Positions 50,684-62,480 of a DNA stretch of 64,000 nucleotides are shown in pieces. Origin of the DNA: Dyadobacter bucti (GTDB lineage: Bacteria > Bacteroidota > Bacteroidia > Cytophagales > Spirosomataceae); NCBI RefSeq assembly GCF_005869225.1, contig NZ_SWFP01000002.1:186001-250000 (forward strand). Direction: 5' to 3'. The notes under the pieces are model-generated. The model was not told the origin of the DNA. It saw nothing but the letters and a program-made list of their open reading frames with translations, and did not search any database. A program made the translations under genes and the position numbers. Within the stretch, counting starts at the first letter, position 1. Each line of letters opens with the position of its first letter.

Positions 50684-50712
50684 ATCCCGCCCTCCGGCGG
50701 GATTTTTTTTTC
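50684..50712 (+). terminator. Terminator of the rpmI-rplT unit
   Basis: ATCCCGCC (50684-50691) and GGCGGGAT (50696-50703) pair perfectly around CTCC and are followed by eight or nine T. It is the clearest intrinsic terminator of the window. Confidence 0.9.
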
Positions 50713-50849
50713 CCTCCATTTTATATCAGCCCGGCTTCACAGGTTTAGTATTTGTTTACAATAAATTAATTCTTCATAATTCGGAAAGGATGGTACTTTA
50801 GCGAAATGGTCAGGTAATACTGACAAGGAATCAAAACCCATTTCTCACC

Positions 50850-53399
50850 ATGGATTCAAGAAGAGAATTTATTAAAAAAGCTACGATGCTTACCGGTGCA
50901 GCCGGATTGTTCAGCGCGCTGCCCTCCTCCATTCAAAGAGCGCTTGCCATTGATCCCAAAAAAGGAAGTACTTACCTCGATGCCGAACATGTAGTGATAC
51001 TCATGCAGGAAAACCGCTCGTTTGACCACAGCTACGGAACTTTACGAGGCGTACGCGGTTTCAATGATCCTCGGGCCATTACGCTGCCAAACAAGAATCT
51101 TGTCTGGATGCAAACCAATGCATCTGGAGAAACATACGTACCTTTTCGTCTGAATATGAAGGAGTCCAACGCTACCTGGATGGGCTCTCTCCCGCATTCA
51201 TGGCCCAACCAGGTGGATGCCAGAAATGGAGGAAAATATGACAAATGGTTGATAGCAAAGCAGGCCGGGCATAAGGATTACGCTAAAATGCCCCTTACCC
51301 AGGGCTTCTATAATAGAGAAGATATTCCATTTTACTACGCTCTTGCAGACGCTTTCACGGTCTGTGACCAGAACTTTTGTTCGTCGCTAACCGGAACCAC
51401 CCCTAACCGCCTTTATCTCTGGTCGGGAACGATCCGGGAAAAACCGGAACCCAGCCATTACGCAAATGTTAGAAATGAAAATGTCACCGACGATAGGGAA
51501 GCATCCTGGACAACGTTCCCGGAACGCCTGGAAGACAACAATATTTCTTGGAGAATTTATCAGAATGAATTGAGCATCGACACCGGGTTTAAGGGAGAGG
51601 AAGATTCCTGGCTTGCCAACTTCACAGATAGCCCGATAGAATGGTTCACGCAATATCAGGTCCGTTTTCATACTGGTTACCAAAAACATCTAAAAGCGCT
51701 TCTGGCGGAATTGCCCGGCGAGATTGAAGAAACACAGAAAAAGCTGGCGTCCCTTCCAAAAGATGGAAAAGAGGCAGGAGCATTGGAAAAAGCGCTTAAA
51801 GCAAAACAGTCTTCACTAACGCTGGCCAAAGAAGAAACGGAAAGATGGAGTGCTGAAAAGTTTGAAAAACTATCTCAACGCGCCAAAAACCTGCATCAAA
51901 AAGCATTCACCACCAATGTGAATGACCCTGATTACCGGAAAATCACCACCGTGAAATACATGGATGGCGATATCGAACATGAGGCAAAAGCACCGCAGGG
52001 TGATGTTTTACATCAGTTCAGATCCGATGTAAAAACCGGGAAGCTACCGACCGTATCCTGGCTCGTAGCACCGGAGAACTTCTCCGATCACCCGACTTCG
52101 CCATGGTATGGCGCTTGGTATGTTTCAGAAGTCATGGACATCCTTACATCCGATCCTGAGGTGTGGAAAAAAACCATTTTCATTTTATGCTACGATGAAA
52201 ATGACGGGTATTTTGACCATGTACCTCCCTATGTAGTCCCTAATCCTTATGTACAGGATTCCGGGGCGGTTTCAGAAGGTATCGACTGCAAAACGGAATT
52301 TGTGACACTGGAGCAGGATATGACCAAAAAGGCTAAAAAAGAAAGCCGGGAAAGCCCGATTGGCCTTGGTTTCCGGGTACCGCTGGTTGTAGCTTCACCC
52401 TGGAACCGTGGCGGCAAGGTATGCTCCGAAGTATTTGACCACACTTCCATTCTTCAGTTCCTTGAAAAATTTGTCAGCCACAAATCCGGTAAACAAATTA
52501 AAGAAACAAACATCAGTGAGTGGAGACGTACGATCTGCGGAGATCTGAGCTCAACTTTTGCACCTTACGATGGGCAGCAAATTCCGTTACCCGTTTTTGT
52601 AGAAAGATCTGAGTTCATGGAAAGCATTTATAATGCGAAGTTCAAAGCGCTTCCAAACGGGTACAAGGCACTGACTGAAAATGAAATCAAGCAGATTAAT
52701 GAAAATCCTGCGTCCTCACCGATCATGCCAAATCAGGAAAAAGGGACACGAACTGCCTGCCCTATCCCCTACGAACTGCAAGCAAACGGATTTTACAACT
52801 CTGACAAAAAAGCATTTCAGATCAAATTAAAAGCCGGAAATGACATATTTCGCGACAAAGCTGCCGGTGCGCCTTTCATCATTTATGCGCCGGGAAAATA
52901 TAAAAATGAAGAAGTTAAGGTCTGGAACTACGCGGTCAGAGCCGGAGATTCGATCAATTGTGTCTGGAATCCTTCGGATTTTGAGAATGAAATGTACCAT
53001 CTGCGTGTTTACGGTCCTAACGGTTTTTTCCGCGAATATGCCGGTAACCACAACAATTCATTCGTGACTGTTGAGCCCAGACTCGAATACGATAAGAACA
53101 AAAAGCTTACGGGGAATATTCTGCTGGATATCAGCAACGGAAGCCCTTCAAAGGAGGTGAGAATAACCGTTAAGGATAATGCGTACGGAGCTGAAAATCA
53201 AACCATAACAATCCCTAAATACCAAAGAGGTGTTACGAAAGGAAAAGTGGTCACCATCAATGCTTCCAAAACCTTTAACTGGTATGATTTCTCGGTAATT
53301 CTGGAAGGAGAACCGGATTTTGTAATACGACATGCCGGACATGTAGAAACTGGCCTGGAAACCCAGAGTGATCCTTTTATGGGCCAGATGATCAGCTAG
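50850..53399 (+). CDS. Phosphocholine-specific phospholipase C
   Basis: This encodes 849 residues. The N-terminus has a twin-arginine signal (SRREFIKKATM then TGAAGLFSALP), so export of a folded enzyme is expected. The catalytic phosphoesterase domain shows MQENRSFDHSYGTLRG, SSLTGTTPNRLYLWSG, CYDENDGYFDHVPP and SPWNRGGKVCSEVFDHTS, the signatures of bacterial phosphocholine-specific phospholipase C. The C-terminal ~200 residues are beta-sandwich domains of the type found twice in this family. It hydrolyses phosphatidylcholine or sphingomyelin head groups. It has its own transcription unit, downstream of the rplT terminator. Confidence 0.93.
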   Translation: MDSRREFIKKATMLTGAAGLFSALPSSIQRALAIDPKKGSTYLDAEHVVILMQENRSFDHSYGTLRGVRGFNDPRAITLPNKNLVWMQTNASGETYVPFRLNMKESNATWMGSLPHSWPNQVDARNGGKYDKWLIAKQAGHKDYAKMPLTQGFYNREDIPFYYALADAFTVCDQNFCSSLTGTTPNRLYLWSGTIREKPEPSHYANVRNENVTDDREASWTTFPERLEDNNISWRIYQNELSIDTGFKGEEDSWLANFTDSPIEWFTQYQVRFHTGYQKHLKALLAELPGEIEETQKKLASLPKDGKEAGALEKALKAKQSSLTLAKEETERWSAEKFEKLSQRAKNLHQKAFTTNVNDPDYRKITTVKYMDGDIEHEAKAPQGDVLHQFRSDVKTGKLPTVSWLVAPENFSDHPTSPWYGAWYVSEVMDILTSDPEVWKKTIFILCYDENDGYFDHVPPYVVPNPYVQDSGAVSEGIDCKTEFVTLEQDMTKKAKKESRESPIGLGFRVPLVVASPWNRGGKVCSEVFDHTSILQFLEKFVSHKSGKQIKETNISEWRRTICGDLSSTFAPYDGQQIPLPVFVERSEFMESIYNAKFKALPNGYKALTENEIKQINENPASSPIMPNQEKGTRTACPIPYELQANGFYNSDKKAFQIKLKAGNDIFRDKAAGAPFIIYAPGKYKNEEVKVWNYAVRAGDSINCVWNPSDFENEMYHLRVYGPNGFFREYAGNHNNSFVTVEPRLEYDKNKKLTGNILLDISNGSPSKEVRITVKDNAYGAENQTITIPKYQRGVTKGKVVTINASKTFNWYDFSVILEGEPDFVIRHAGHVETGLETQSDPFMGQMIS

Positions 53400-53487
53400 C
53401 GGTTATTACCCTCGTCGGGCTCCATCCGGGGCCTGACACTTTGTCACTCCCATTTTATCCGAAAGATTCTGGTACGGGGTTTTTAGT

Positions 53488-53510
53488 AAACCTCAAAACG
53501 GCTGAGGTTT
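53488..53510 (+). promoter_or_regulatory. Hairpin in the dnaK upstream region
   Basis: AAACCTCA (53488-53495) and TGAGGTTT (53503-53510) form an 8 bp stem with a 7-base loop, 58 bases before the dnaK start. No CIRCE element (TTAGCACTC-N9-GAGTGCTAA) is seen in the gap. It could be the 3' end of phospholipase C or part of the dnaK leader. Confidence 0.4.
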
Positions 53511-53567
53511 CAAAGCTGACCGGCCATGAAAAAGAATCTTAATTATACTTAACTTTAATATAGAACA

Positions 53568-55478
53568 ATGGGAAAAATTATTGGCATAGACTTGGGAACT
53601 ACGAACTCCTGCGTGGCTGTCATGGAGGGTAACGAGCCGGTTGTAATTGCAAACAGCGAAGGCGCTCGTACGACTCCGTCTGTGGTTGCATTTATGGACA
53701 ATGGAGAACGTAAAATTGGTGCTCCAGCCAAACGTCAGGCGATTACCAATCCCAAGCATACTATCAGTTCCATAAAACGATTTATGGGAAAAAAATACGA
53801 CGATGTCAGCAGCGAAATGAAAACTGTTGCATACAGCGTAGAAAAAGGTCCTAACAATACGCCTCGTATCCCTATCGGCGACAGGCTATATACACCACAG
53901 GAAGTTTCCGCCTTCATTCTTCAGAAAATGAGACAAACTGCGGAGGATTATCTTGGACAGGAAGTTACAGAAGCCGTTATTACAGTGCCGGCTTACTTTA
54001 ATGACGCAGAACGCCAGGCAACGAAAGAAGCTGGCCAGATTGCAGGTCTTGATGTAAAACGTATCATCAACGAACCAACTGCCGCCGCTTTGGCTTACGG
54101 CCTTGATAAGCAGCATATTGACATGAAAATTGCTGTTTTCGATTTGGGCGGTGGTACTTTCGACGTATCTATCCTTGAATTGGGAGACGGTGTTTTCGAA
54201 GTAAAATCTACCGACGGTGATACCCACCTGGGTGGTGACGATTTTGACCAGGTGATCATTAACTGGCTTGCTGACGAATTTCAAAAAGACGAGGCTGTTG
54301 ATCTGAAAAAAGATCCTATGGCTTTGCAACGTCTGAAAGAAGCTGCTGAAAAGGCAAAGGTTGAATTGTCGAGCTCTACACAGACGGAGATCAATCTTCC
54401 TTATATATTCCCGGTCGATGGAATTCCCAAACACTTGGTTCGCACATTGACCAGATCCAAATTCGAGCAACTTGCTGATTCGTTATTCCAGAGAATGATG
54501 GAGCCTTGCAAGCGTGCGATGAAAAATGCAGGTTATTCAAACAGTGATATCAATGAGGTAATCCTGGTAGGTGGGTCTACACGTATTCCGAGGGTACAGG
54601 AAGAAGTTGAAAAATTCTTCGGTAAAAAACCTTCCAAAAACGTTAACCCTGACGAAGCGGTTGCAGTTGGAGCAGCGATACAAGGTGGTGTACTGACAGG
54701 TGAAGTGAAAGATGTATTGCTTCTTGACGTGATTCCTTTGTCATTGGGAATTGAAACTTTGGGCGGTGTTGCTACCAAGCTGATCGAATCCAATACGACG
54801 ATTCCGTCCAAAAAGACAGAGGTATTCTCGACAGCTGCTGACAATCAGCCTTCTGTTGAAATCCACGTTCTTCAGGGAGAAAGGCCGATGGCCAATCAAA
54901 ACCGTACTTTGGGCCGTTTCCACTTGTCGGATATTCCGCCGGCACAACGTGGTACCCCGCAAATCGAGGTAACCTTTGATGTAGATGCAAACGGTATCCT
55001 TCATGTTTCGGCCAAAGATAAAGGTACAGGTAAAGAACAGAAAATCCGTATTGAAGCTTCAAGCGGATTGACAGATGCTGAAATCAACCGGATGCGTGAA
55101 GAGGCAAAAGCCAACGAAGCGGCTGACAAAGCGGAACGCGAAAAAGTTGAAAAAATAAACGCAGCAGACAGTCTGATATTCTCAACTGACAAACAGCTGA
55201 AAGAATTCGGAGACAAACTTTCGGAAGGAAATAAAACAGCCATCGAAGGTGCACTTGCTGAATTGAGAACAGCTCATCAAAGCCAGGATGTTGCCGGAAT
55301 CGATGCTGCAATGGAAAAGCTCAATGCTGCATGGCAGGCTGCTTCCCAGGAAATGTACGCTCAGGGTGGTGAAGGCCAACCTGGACCAGGAGCAGGTCCG
55401 CAAGGAAATCCAGGCGCAGCCGATAACAATGGGGCAACCGACGATGTGACCGACGTTAATTTCGAAGAAGTTAAGTAA
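53568..55478 (+). CDS. dnaK: Molecular chaperone DnaK (Hsp70)
   Basis: This encodes 636 residues. The ATPase begins [20 protein letters not shown] and has [29 protein letters not shown] and [10 protein letters not shown]. The substrate-binding domain contains [14 protein letters not shown]. The lid is followed by a Gly/Pro/Ala-rich tail with an acidic end ([11 protein letters not shown]), the DnaJ/GrpE-relevant C-terminal motif. It folds proteins with DnaJ and GrpE; neither gene is next to it here. A terminator follows. Confidence 0.97.
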   Translation: MGKIIGIDLGTTNSCVAVMEGNEPVVIANSEGARTTPSVVAFMDNGERKIGAPAKRQAITNPKHTISSIKRFMGKKYDDVSSEMKTVAYSVEKGPNNTPRIPIGDRLYTPQEVSAFILQKMRQTAEDYLGQEVTEAVITVPAYFNDAERQATKEAGQIAGLDVKRIINEPTAAALAYGLDKQHIDMKIAVFDLGGGTFDVSILELGDGVFEVKSTDGDTHLGGDDFDQVIINWLADEFQKDEAVDLKKDPMALQRLKEAAEKAKVELSSSTQTEINLPYIFPVDGIPKHLVRTLTRSKFEQLADSLFQRMMEPCKRAMKNAGYSNSDINEVILVGGSTRIPRVQEEVEKFFGKKPSKNVNPDEAVAVGAAIQGGVLTGEVKDVLLLDVIPLSLGIETLGGVATKLIESNTTIPSKKTEVFSTAADNQPSVEIHVLQGERPMANQNRTLGRFHLSDIPPAQRGTPQIEVTFDVDANGILHVSAKDKGTGKEQKIRIEASSGLTDAEINRMREEAKANEAADKAEREKVEKINAADSLIFSTDKQLKEFGDKLSEGNKTAIEGALAELRTAHQSQDVAGIDAAMEKLNAAWQAASQEMYAQGGEGQPGPGAGPQGNPGAADNNGATDDVTDVNFEEVK

Positions 55479-55490
55479 GTCAACTCCTTA

Positions 55491-55527
55491 AAAATCCCCG
55501 TCCTTAACCAGATGGGGATTTTTTTTA
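55491..55527 (+). terminator. dnaK terminator
   Basis: AAAATCCCC (55491-55499) pairs with GGGGATTTT (from 55514) and runs into eight T. It lies 13 bases past the dnaK stop. Confidence 0.85.
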
Positions 55528-55668
55528 CACGCAATTTTTCCAAAGTGGGTATTATGGTTCTTGTATTACAAATATGAATCGCGCCTGCTTACTGGCATCA
55601 AATTTTATGTATTAACCGTATTATCGTCAATTCCAGTCAACTATTATAACTAAAAATTCCCACTGAAT

Positions 55669-55884
55669 ATGGACAGAATAATCGCATTACCAGAGTTGAT
55701 GTATTTATCTCCTACTACGCGCGAAAAGGCAGTTATCATTGCGCAGGACCTGTTAAGAACAAATAATATTTCTCCTCGTGAGGCGGTTTCCAAAGCAATT
55801 CTGATTGCCAAAAACTGGGCAGTTAAAAATGTCAACCGCGCAGTTTGGAAAAAATTAAGATCCATCGAAAAAGAAATCATATGA
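55669..55884 (+). CDS. Small hypothetical protein coupled to an SDR enzyme
   Basis: This encodes 71 residues, helical: LMYLSPTTREKAVIIAQDLLRTNN and SPREAVSKAILIAKNWAVKNVNRAVWKKLRS. It is basic and has no cysteine. The TREKA start and the KAILIAKNWA helix look like a small conserved-unknown protein, but I do not know a name. Its stop overlaps the SDR start by four bases (ATGA), so it is co-translated with the enzyme. It may be a small partner of the dehydrogenase. Confidence 0.7.
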   Translation: MDRIIALPELMYLSPTTREKAVIIAQDLLRTNNISPREAVSKAILIAKNWAVKNVNRAVWKKLRSIEKEII

Positions 55885-56705
55885 CTGATCCGATTCTGAA
55901 ATTCAAAAATCAGGTAGCTATCGTCACGGGATCTAGTTCCGGAATCGGAAAGGCATGTGCAGTTCATCTAGCAAGTTTGGGCGCTAAGGTTGTTGTCAAC
56001 TACAGCTCGAATGAAGAAGAAGGGAAGAAGACGCTGGATGAAATTCTGGCTGCTGGCGGAGAGGCAATTCTGGTTCAAGCCGATGTAAGCCATGAAGAAG
56101 AGGTGAAAGCTTTGTTCAACCAGACAATCAGTCATTTCGGACGGCTGGATATCCTCGTCAGTAATGCAGGTTTGCAAAAAGACGCTCCGTTTCTGGAAAT
56201 GACGTTGCAGCAATGGCAAAAAGTTATTGACGTAAATTTGACAGGTCAGTTTTTGTGCTGCCGGGAAGCTGCGAGGCAATTTGTGTTGCAGGAAGAAAAT
56301 GTGGAGGAACCTCAGCATAGCGAACTTGCAGTAGGCAAGATTATTCTAATGAGCTCAGTGCATGATGTAATTCCCTGGGCAGGGCACGTAAATTACGCTG
56401 CATCGAAAGGTGGGATCATGATGTTCATGAAATCCATATCTCAGGAATTGGCCCCGCATAAGATTCGCGTAAATTCTGTAAGCCCGGGCGCTATTAAAAC
56501 GCCGATCAACAAAGAGGTTTGGTCTGATCCCGAAAAATATAAAGATCTACTGCAACTGATACCTTACAAAAGAATCGGGACTCCGCAAGACGTGGCGAAA
56601 GCTGTAGCCTGGCTTGCCTCCGATGATTCAGATTACGTAAATGGAGAAACGCTGTATATCGATGGCGGTATGACACTTTACCCGGAATTTGCCGATAATG
56701 GCTAA
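55881..56705 (+). CDS. Short-chain dehydrogenase/reductase (glucose 1-dehydrogenase-like)
   Basis: This encodes 274 residues from the ATG at 55881, chosen for its ATGA overlap with the small upstream gene; 55845 would add 12 residues within it. The cofactor loop is TGSSSGIG (16-23), NAG occurs at SNAGLQ, and the catalytic set is Ser159, Tyr172 and Lys176 (NYAASKGG). The C-terminus ends YIDGGMTLYPEF. The sequence looks like NAD(P)-dependent glucose 1-dehydrogenase-type SDRs, but substrate cannot be fixed. A bidirectional terminator follows. Confidence 0.87.
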   Translation: MTDPILKFKNQVAIVTGSSSGIGKACAVHLASLGAKVVVNYSSNEEEGKKTLDEILAAGGEAILVQADVSHEEEVKALFNQTISHFGRLDILVSNAGLQKDAPFLEMTLQQWQKVIDVNLTGQFLCCREAARQFVLQEENVEEPQHSELAVGKIILMSSVHDVIPWAGHVNYAASKGGIMMFMKSISQELAPHKIRVNSVSPGAIKTPINKEVWSDPEKYKDLLQLIPYKRIGTPQDVAKAVAWLASDDSDYVNGETLYIDGGMTLYPEFADNG

Positions 56706-56731
56706 CCTTTAATTTCACTTCATCAATAAAT

Positions 56732-56772
56732 AAAAAAAGGACACCGGGCGATTTTCCCGATGTCCTTTTTCA
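56732..56772. terminator. Bidirectional terminator between SDR and esterase genes
   Basis: AAAAAGGACA (56734-56743) and TGTCCTTTTT (56761-56770) pair exactly, with an inner CGGG/CCCG helix. A-runs and T-runs flank it, so it can work in both directions. Confidence 0.85.
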
Positions 56773-56790
56773 TAACTTTTATATGAGAGA

Positions 56791-59250
56791 TTAATTTGTG
56801 ACAAATTCACCTTTTTCCACTGACCAGTCATTTCCGAAGAAACCCGCCATCTTCACTTCCTTAATTCCGTTCTTCAACATATCAAGTGAAAAAATCATCA
56901 GATCCGGAAAACCGCTTCCGCCGCTGAAATATTGATTGGCATTAGCTGCCAAAAATCCCTTCTTGCCAGTGCCGGATATTACAGCGACCGAAGCTACGTC
57001 GCTATCCTGCCTGGGCCAGACGAAATAAGCTGCGAGGTCATCTCCCACAAATTGTTTCTCCCCTATGGAAATTTTCCCATTCTCCACAGTTACCGGGCAT
57101 GCGGCAAGCAATTTATCCCACGCGAGATTTGAGTATTTGTTACCATATAACACTACGCTCCTGTCTGCGTAATTCTCAGGCCGGAAATCTTTGTCAGAAA
57201 TGATGTCCACAGCGCCATTTCCACGATAGTACCAAGTCTCAGCATCGTATTTTGCCTTTTCCAATGCCCAGCCAGCCTCGTCTTTGTTACCACCGGTTGC
57301 ATAAACAAAAACCATCCGATGGCGAAAACCGTCTTTAAACGTTCCATTTCTGTGAATACCTTTCTGAGTAGGGGCGGGTGCCACAGTTAATTGCCAATTG
57401 GCTTCTTTCTTTAAATAAATAGTCTCATTATTTTCTTTGACCTCGTAAGTAACTGCTGGTGAGCCATCAAATGATATTTTTACGGATGTGCCTTTTTCAA
57501 ATGCCGCCAAATCCAGAGAAAGTAAAGCCACGTTTTCCATAGCACCAGAGAAGCTTTTGTCTTTTTTATTCATTGACAATTGCAACCGACTATAATTCAA
57601 GCCCGAAATCTGCTGATGAATAGTTGCCCATCGCATCTTACCTGAAATTCCGGGATTAGCGGTTTTAAAATCAATTGCACTAACCGCAGTGTCTGCTGGA
57701 ATGCTATGCCAGCTGAAAAAATTGAAGAGTGGCGGCCAGTCAACGCTGATGTCCCCATACCAGTGCTCACCACCAATGTGTTCGTAATAACTGAAATCCC
57801 GGTGAAACTTTCCGAGAATATCTCTCATCTGACGGGCAAAAGTGACCGGTACGGTTCGGTCAGCATCGCCATGCGCTACATACACACCCAGACTTTTGTA
57901 ATTTGAAGTCAGAGCCAGGACATTGCTGGCATTGCTCGCCCGAAGCAAAACTGACTCCATCGGAGAACCCGCACTATCTGGTATCACACCATCGTGCGAG
58001 CCGTAAGAAGACAAGGTCGGATAACCTGCCGACGGAGCAATCGCCGCCCACTTTTCCGGATAAGTTGCTCCCAAAAACCAGGTTCCGTGACCGCCCATTG
58101 AGTGGCCGGTAAGATATATACGCGACGGATCCGGCTGGTACTGTTTCTTAGCAATAGCCAATACTTCCAGTGCATCAAGCCTTCCCCAATCTTCCCAGTT
58201 GAAACCTCTCGGCCTGCGATTGGTTGGAGCTACCACAACACCCCAATCCTTTGGTTTATAAGCTCTTGCCTGATTAATCGCCTGCACTTCCGCACCGTGA
58301 ACAGACAAAAACAAAGCTGGTTTTTCTTTCGAAACCGAACCATATTGGGGTGAAACCGCATAATACTGAACGCTACCGTCCATCTCACTCACAAAAGTCC
58401 GACGGTACTGTTTTCCTTCCGCAACTGATTCGATGGTCACTTTCGTCTGATCAATGATCTTTCCGTTCTGCAACAAAACAATAGTTGCATCCTGTTTGCC
58501 CGGAGCCAACACATCGGCAGCATTAACTACCAGTCCAACTTTCCGAAGGCTCATAGCTTGTAAGGTGGGAACCGACGTGATAATTTCTTTTCCTGCCAGA
58601 CTAGATTTTATTTGTAAACCCGACAGGGTTTTTGATCCTGCATTGACAATCGTCAGACCAACCCACAACGAATCATTTTTTAATCCCGGAACAACATCAG
58701 CAACAGTAAGATCCGCTGTATTGAGCGAAACAGGTTTTTCCGGAAACGTCAGACTGGCAGTAATTCCTCCAAATCTGCCGAACCTTGCAACGCGGGCATA
58801 AATTTCATTGGTTCCTTTTTTTAATTTTACGGGCAGATGCATCCAGCCGTAACGGTACATGTCCCCACCCCTCGGGGCACCATTGACATAGGCCATATCA
58901 TGGCCGGTCAATGTAAGAATAGCAGTTTGTTCCTTGGATGACTGATAGGTCAGGTACACATAACCATTTGAGAATGAGTCGCCCCGAAACCGGTGAGATG
59001 TATCAGCCGCGACTTTCCGCCATTTGATATCCTCACCTTTTGCGTTTTTAACGAGCGTGTTACCATCCTGAGGCTTTTCCAGTTTGCCCTGATAAAGCAG
59101 GTAAGCGAGCTGATCGGTGTACAAAGCCTCGCGACCATATTGGGTACAGGGCCCAACAGCAAGTCCTTCGGAAAAATAGTAGACCGACTGCGCTCTTGTT
59201 GCTGCGCATAAAGAGATTAGAAAAATAAGAGTGAAAAGCGTTTTCTTCAT
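56791..59250 (-). CDS. Large secreted esterase/peptidase-type alpha/beta hydrolase
   Basis: This encodes 819 residues with a signal peptide (LFTLIFLISLCAATRAQ). Residues about 30-290 are beta-rich, with a CARDB-like part around residues 190-270. The catalytic domain has the oxyanion region LFLSVHGAEVQA, the elbow TGHSMGGHGTW with Ser384, and a likely His in GGEHWYGD. It is a prolyl-oligopeptidase/carbohydrate-esterase-like fold, as in PHB depolymerase or S9-like enzymes. Residues after 540 form further beta domains; none is a recognisable T9SS sorting domain. The substrate is not evident. Confidence 0.8.
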   Translation of the reverse strand: MKKTLFTLIFLISLCAATRAQSVYYFSEGLAVGPCTQYGREALYTDQLAYLLYQGKLEKPQDGNTLVKNAKGEDIKWRKVAADTSHRFRGDSFSNGYVYLTYQSSKEQTAILTLTGHDMAYVNGAPRGGDMYRYGWMHLPVKLKKGTNEIYARVARFGRFGGITASLTFPEKPVSLNTADLTVADVVPGLKNDSLWVGLTIVNAGSKTLSGLQIKSSLAGKEIITSVPTLQAMSLRKVGLVVNAADVLAPGKQDATIVLLQNGKIIDQTKVTIESVAEGKQYRRTFVSEMDGSVQYYAVSPQYGSVSKEKPALFLSVHGAEVQAINQARAYKPKDWGVVVAPTNRRPRGFNWEDWGRLDALEVLAIAKKQYQPDPSRIYLTGHSMGGHGTWFLGATYPEKWAAIAPSAGYPTLSSYGSHDGVIPDSAGSPMESVLLRASNASNVLALTSNYKSLGVYVAHGDADRTVPVTFARQMRDILGKFHRDFSYYEHIGGEHWYGDISVDWPPLFNFFSWHSIPADTAVSAIDFKTANPGISGKMRWATIHQQISGLNYSRLQLSMNKKDKSFSGAMENVALLSLDLAAFEKGTSVKISFDGSPAVTYEVKENNETIYLKKEANWQLTVAPAPTQKGIHRNGTFKDGFRHRMVFVYATGGNKDEAGWALEKAKYDAETWYYRGNGAVDIISDKDFRPENYADRSVVLYGNKYSNLAWDKLLAACPVTVENGKISIGEKQFVGDDLAAYFVWPRQDSDVASVAVISGTGKKGFLAANANQYFSGGSGFPDLMIFSLDMLKNGIKEVKMAGFFGNDWSVEKGEFVTN

Positions 59251-59442
59251 AAATAAAGGTTAGCGTTATAACTTTTAAACTTAATTAAATAAATTAAAAA
59301 TTAGTACCACAATATTTAATAATCTAATAAAATAACAGACAGCCGACGGGAATCTTATTTCTTTTCCTCTCAAATTGGTATTCCCTCCAATCGGGTTGTT
59401 CAAAAAGTAAAACTATCTTTACAAACAAAAAAGTGCCTCCAC

Positions 59443-61460
<2,018 letters not shown>

Positions 61461-61570
61461 TTAAAATATTATGAGTGAAAAATCAGTTTATTCTGGAATC
61501 CTTATCGTACTCCGGCATTCGTATTCTGCAAAAATATGACTTTACTGCACTTAAAACGACTTTTCCGGCA

Positions 61571-62410
61571 TCAGGTTGCGGCACACACCCCCCGGAAATA
61601 CCCTACCGACTCGGCAATCCCAGCCAGCGGTTCTTTCATATCTTTCTCATATTCAAGGCTGCACGAGCCTGAATATTTGACTTTACGGAGCATTTTCACA
61701 AATGCAGGAATATCAATAATTCCTCTGCCCAGCTCGCATGTTTTACCTTCCTTAGTAGCAGCTGTCACATTTTTGAGGTGTATATCAAAAATCCTTTTTG
61801 CATATTTTCCGAGATCCGCAACCGAATCCTTGTTGTCCCTTTTGTTGTGCCCCATATCGAAACAGATCCCGACACGCGAGTCCAGGTCCTTGATGAGATT
61901 ATAGATCGATTCAGCACTTGGGTATAATTTATCCTCCGGACCGTGGTTATGTATAGCGTACCGGATATCATATTCAATCACCTTTTTTTCAACATATTTA
62001 AGGTCTTCTTTATTAGGTATCCCCACAAGCAGGTTCACTCCTACCCTTTTTGCGTAGTCAAATGCATTGTCGATTTCTTGGGTGGTTTTGGTGTAAATCG
62101 GCCCGACGGCGTAGCCCGTAACATCGGATTCCTTCAATTTTGCATGAAAAGCAGCTATTTCTTCCGCGGTACTTGCGTAAGGAAGATGAAAGTCTTTGAT
62201 GCATAAATAATGTACATCTGTTTTTTTCATCATTTCCAGTGATGGATCCAGCTTGAAATGGACAAAACTATAACCCGCAATTCCCAGTTTGAATGTATCT
62301 TCTTTTTTACCTGCCTCCGAACCGGCATAGGCATCTTTTCTCAATGAAATAACTCCGCCGGCGACCAAGCCCGCCAGGCTTTTTTTTACAAATGATCTTC
62401 TTGTATTCAT
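61571..62410 (-). CDS. Tat-exported sugar phosphate isomerase/epimerase-like TIM barrel
   Basis: This encodes 279 residues from the ATG at 62410 (MNTRRSFVKKSLAGLVAGG), which gives a clean twin-arginine signal; a start at 62440 adds ten residues. The rest is a xylose-isomerase-like TIM barrel: KLGIAGYSFVHFKL, HYLCIKDFHLPY, YAIHNHGPEDKLYP, GICFDMGHNKRDN and DIHLKNVT, with metal ligands probably His, Glu and Asp in these strands. Tat-exported members in Bacteroidota act on sugars or keto-sugars in the periplasm. Confidence 0.85.
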   Translation of the reverse strand: MNTRRSFVKKSLAGLVAGGVISLRKDAYAGSEAGKKEDTFKLGIAGYSFVHFKLDPSLEMMKKTDVHYLCIKDFHLPYASTAEEIAAFHAKLKESDVTGYAVGPIYTKTTQEIDNAFDYAKRVGVNLLVGIPNKEDLKYVEKKVIEYDIRYAIHNHGPEDKLYPSAESIYNLIKDLDSRVGICFDMGHNKRDNKDSVADLGKYAKRIFDIHLKNVTAATKEGKTCELGRGIIDIPAFVKMLRKVKYSGSCSLEYEKDMKEPLAGIAESVGYFRGVCAAT

Positions 62411-62480
62411 TAAAATTCCGGATTTTAAGTTTACCTCCATGTTATAAAGGCAAGGAATGTAAAATATACCAACGGCCGCC

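Noticed and set aside
53400..53567. CIRCE/HrcA operator ahead of dnaK
   Set aside because: The TTAGCACTC-N9-GAGTGCTAA pattern is absent; only an 8 bp hairpin is seen.
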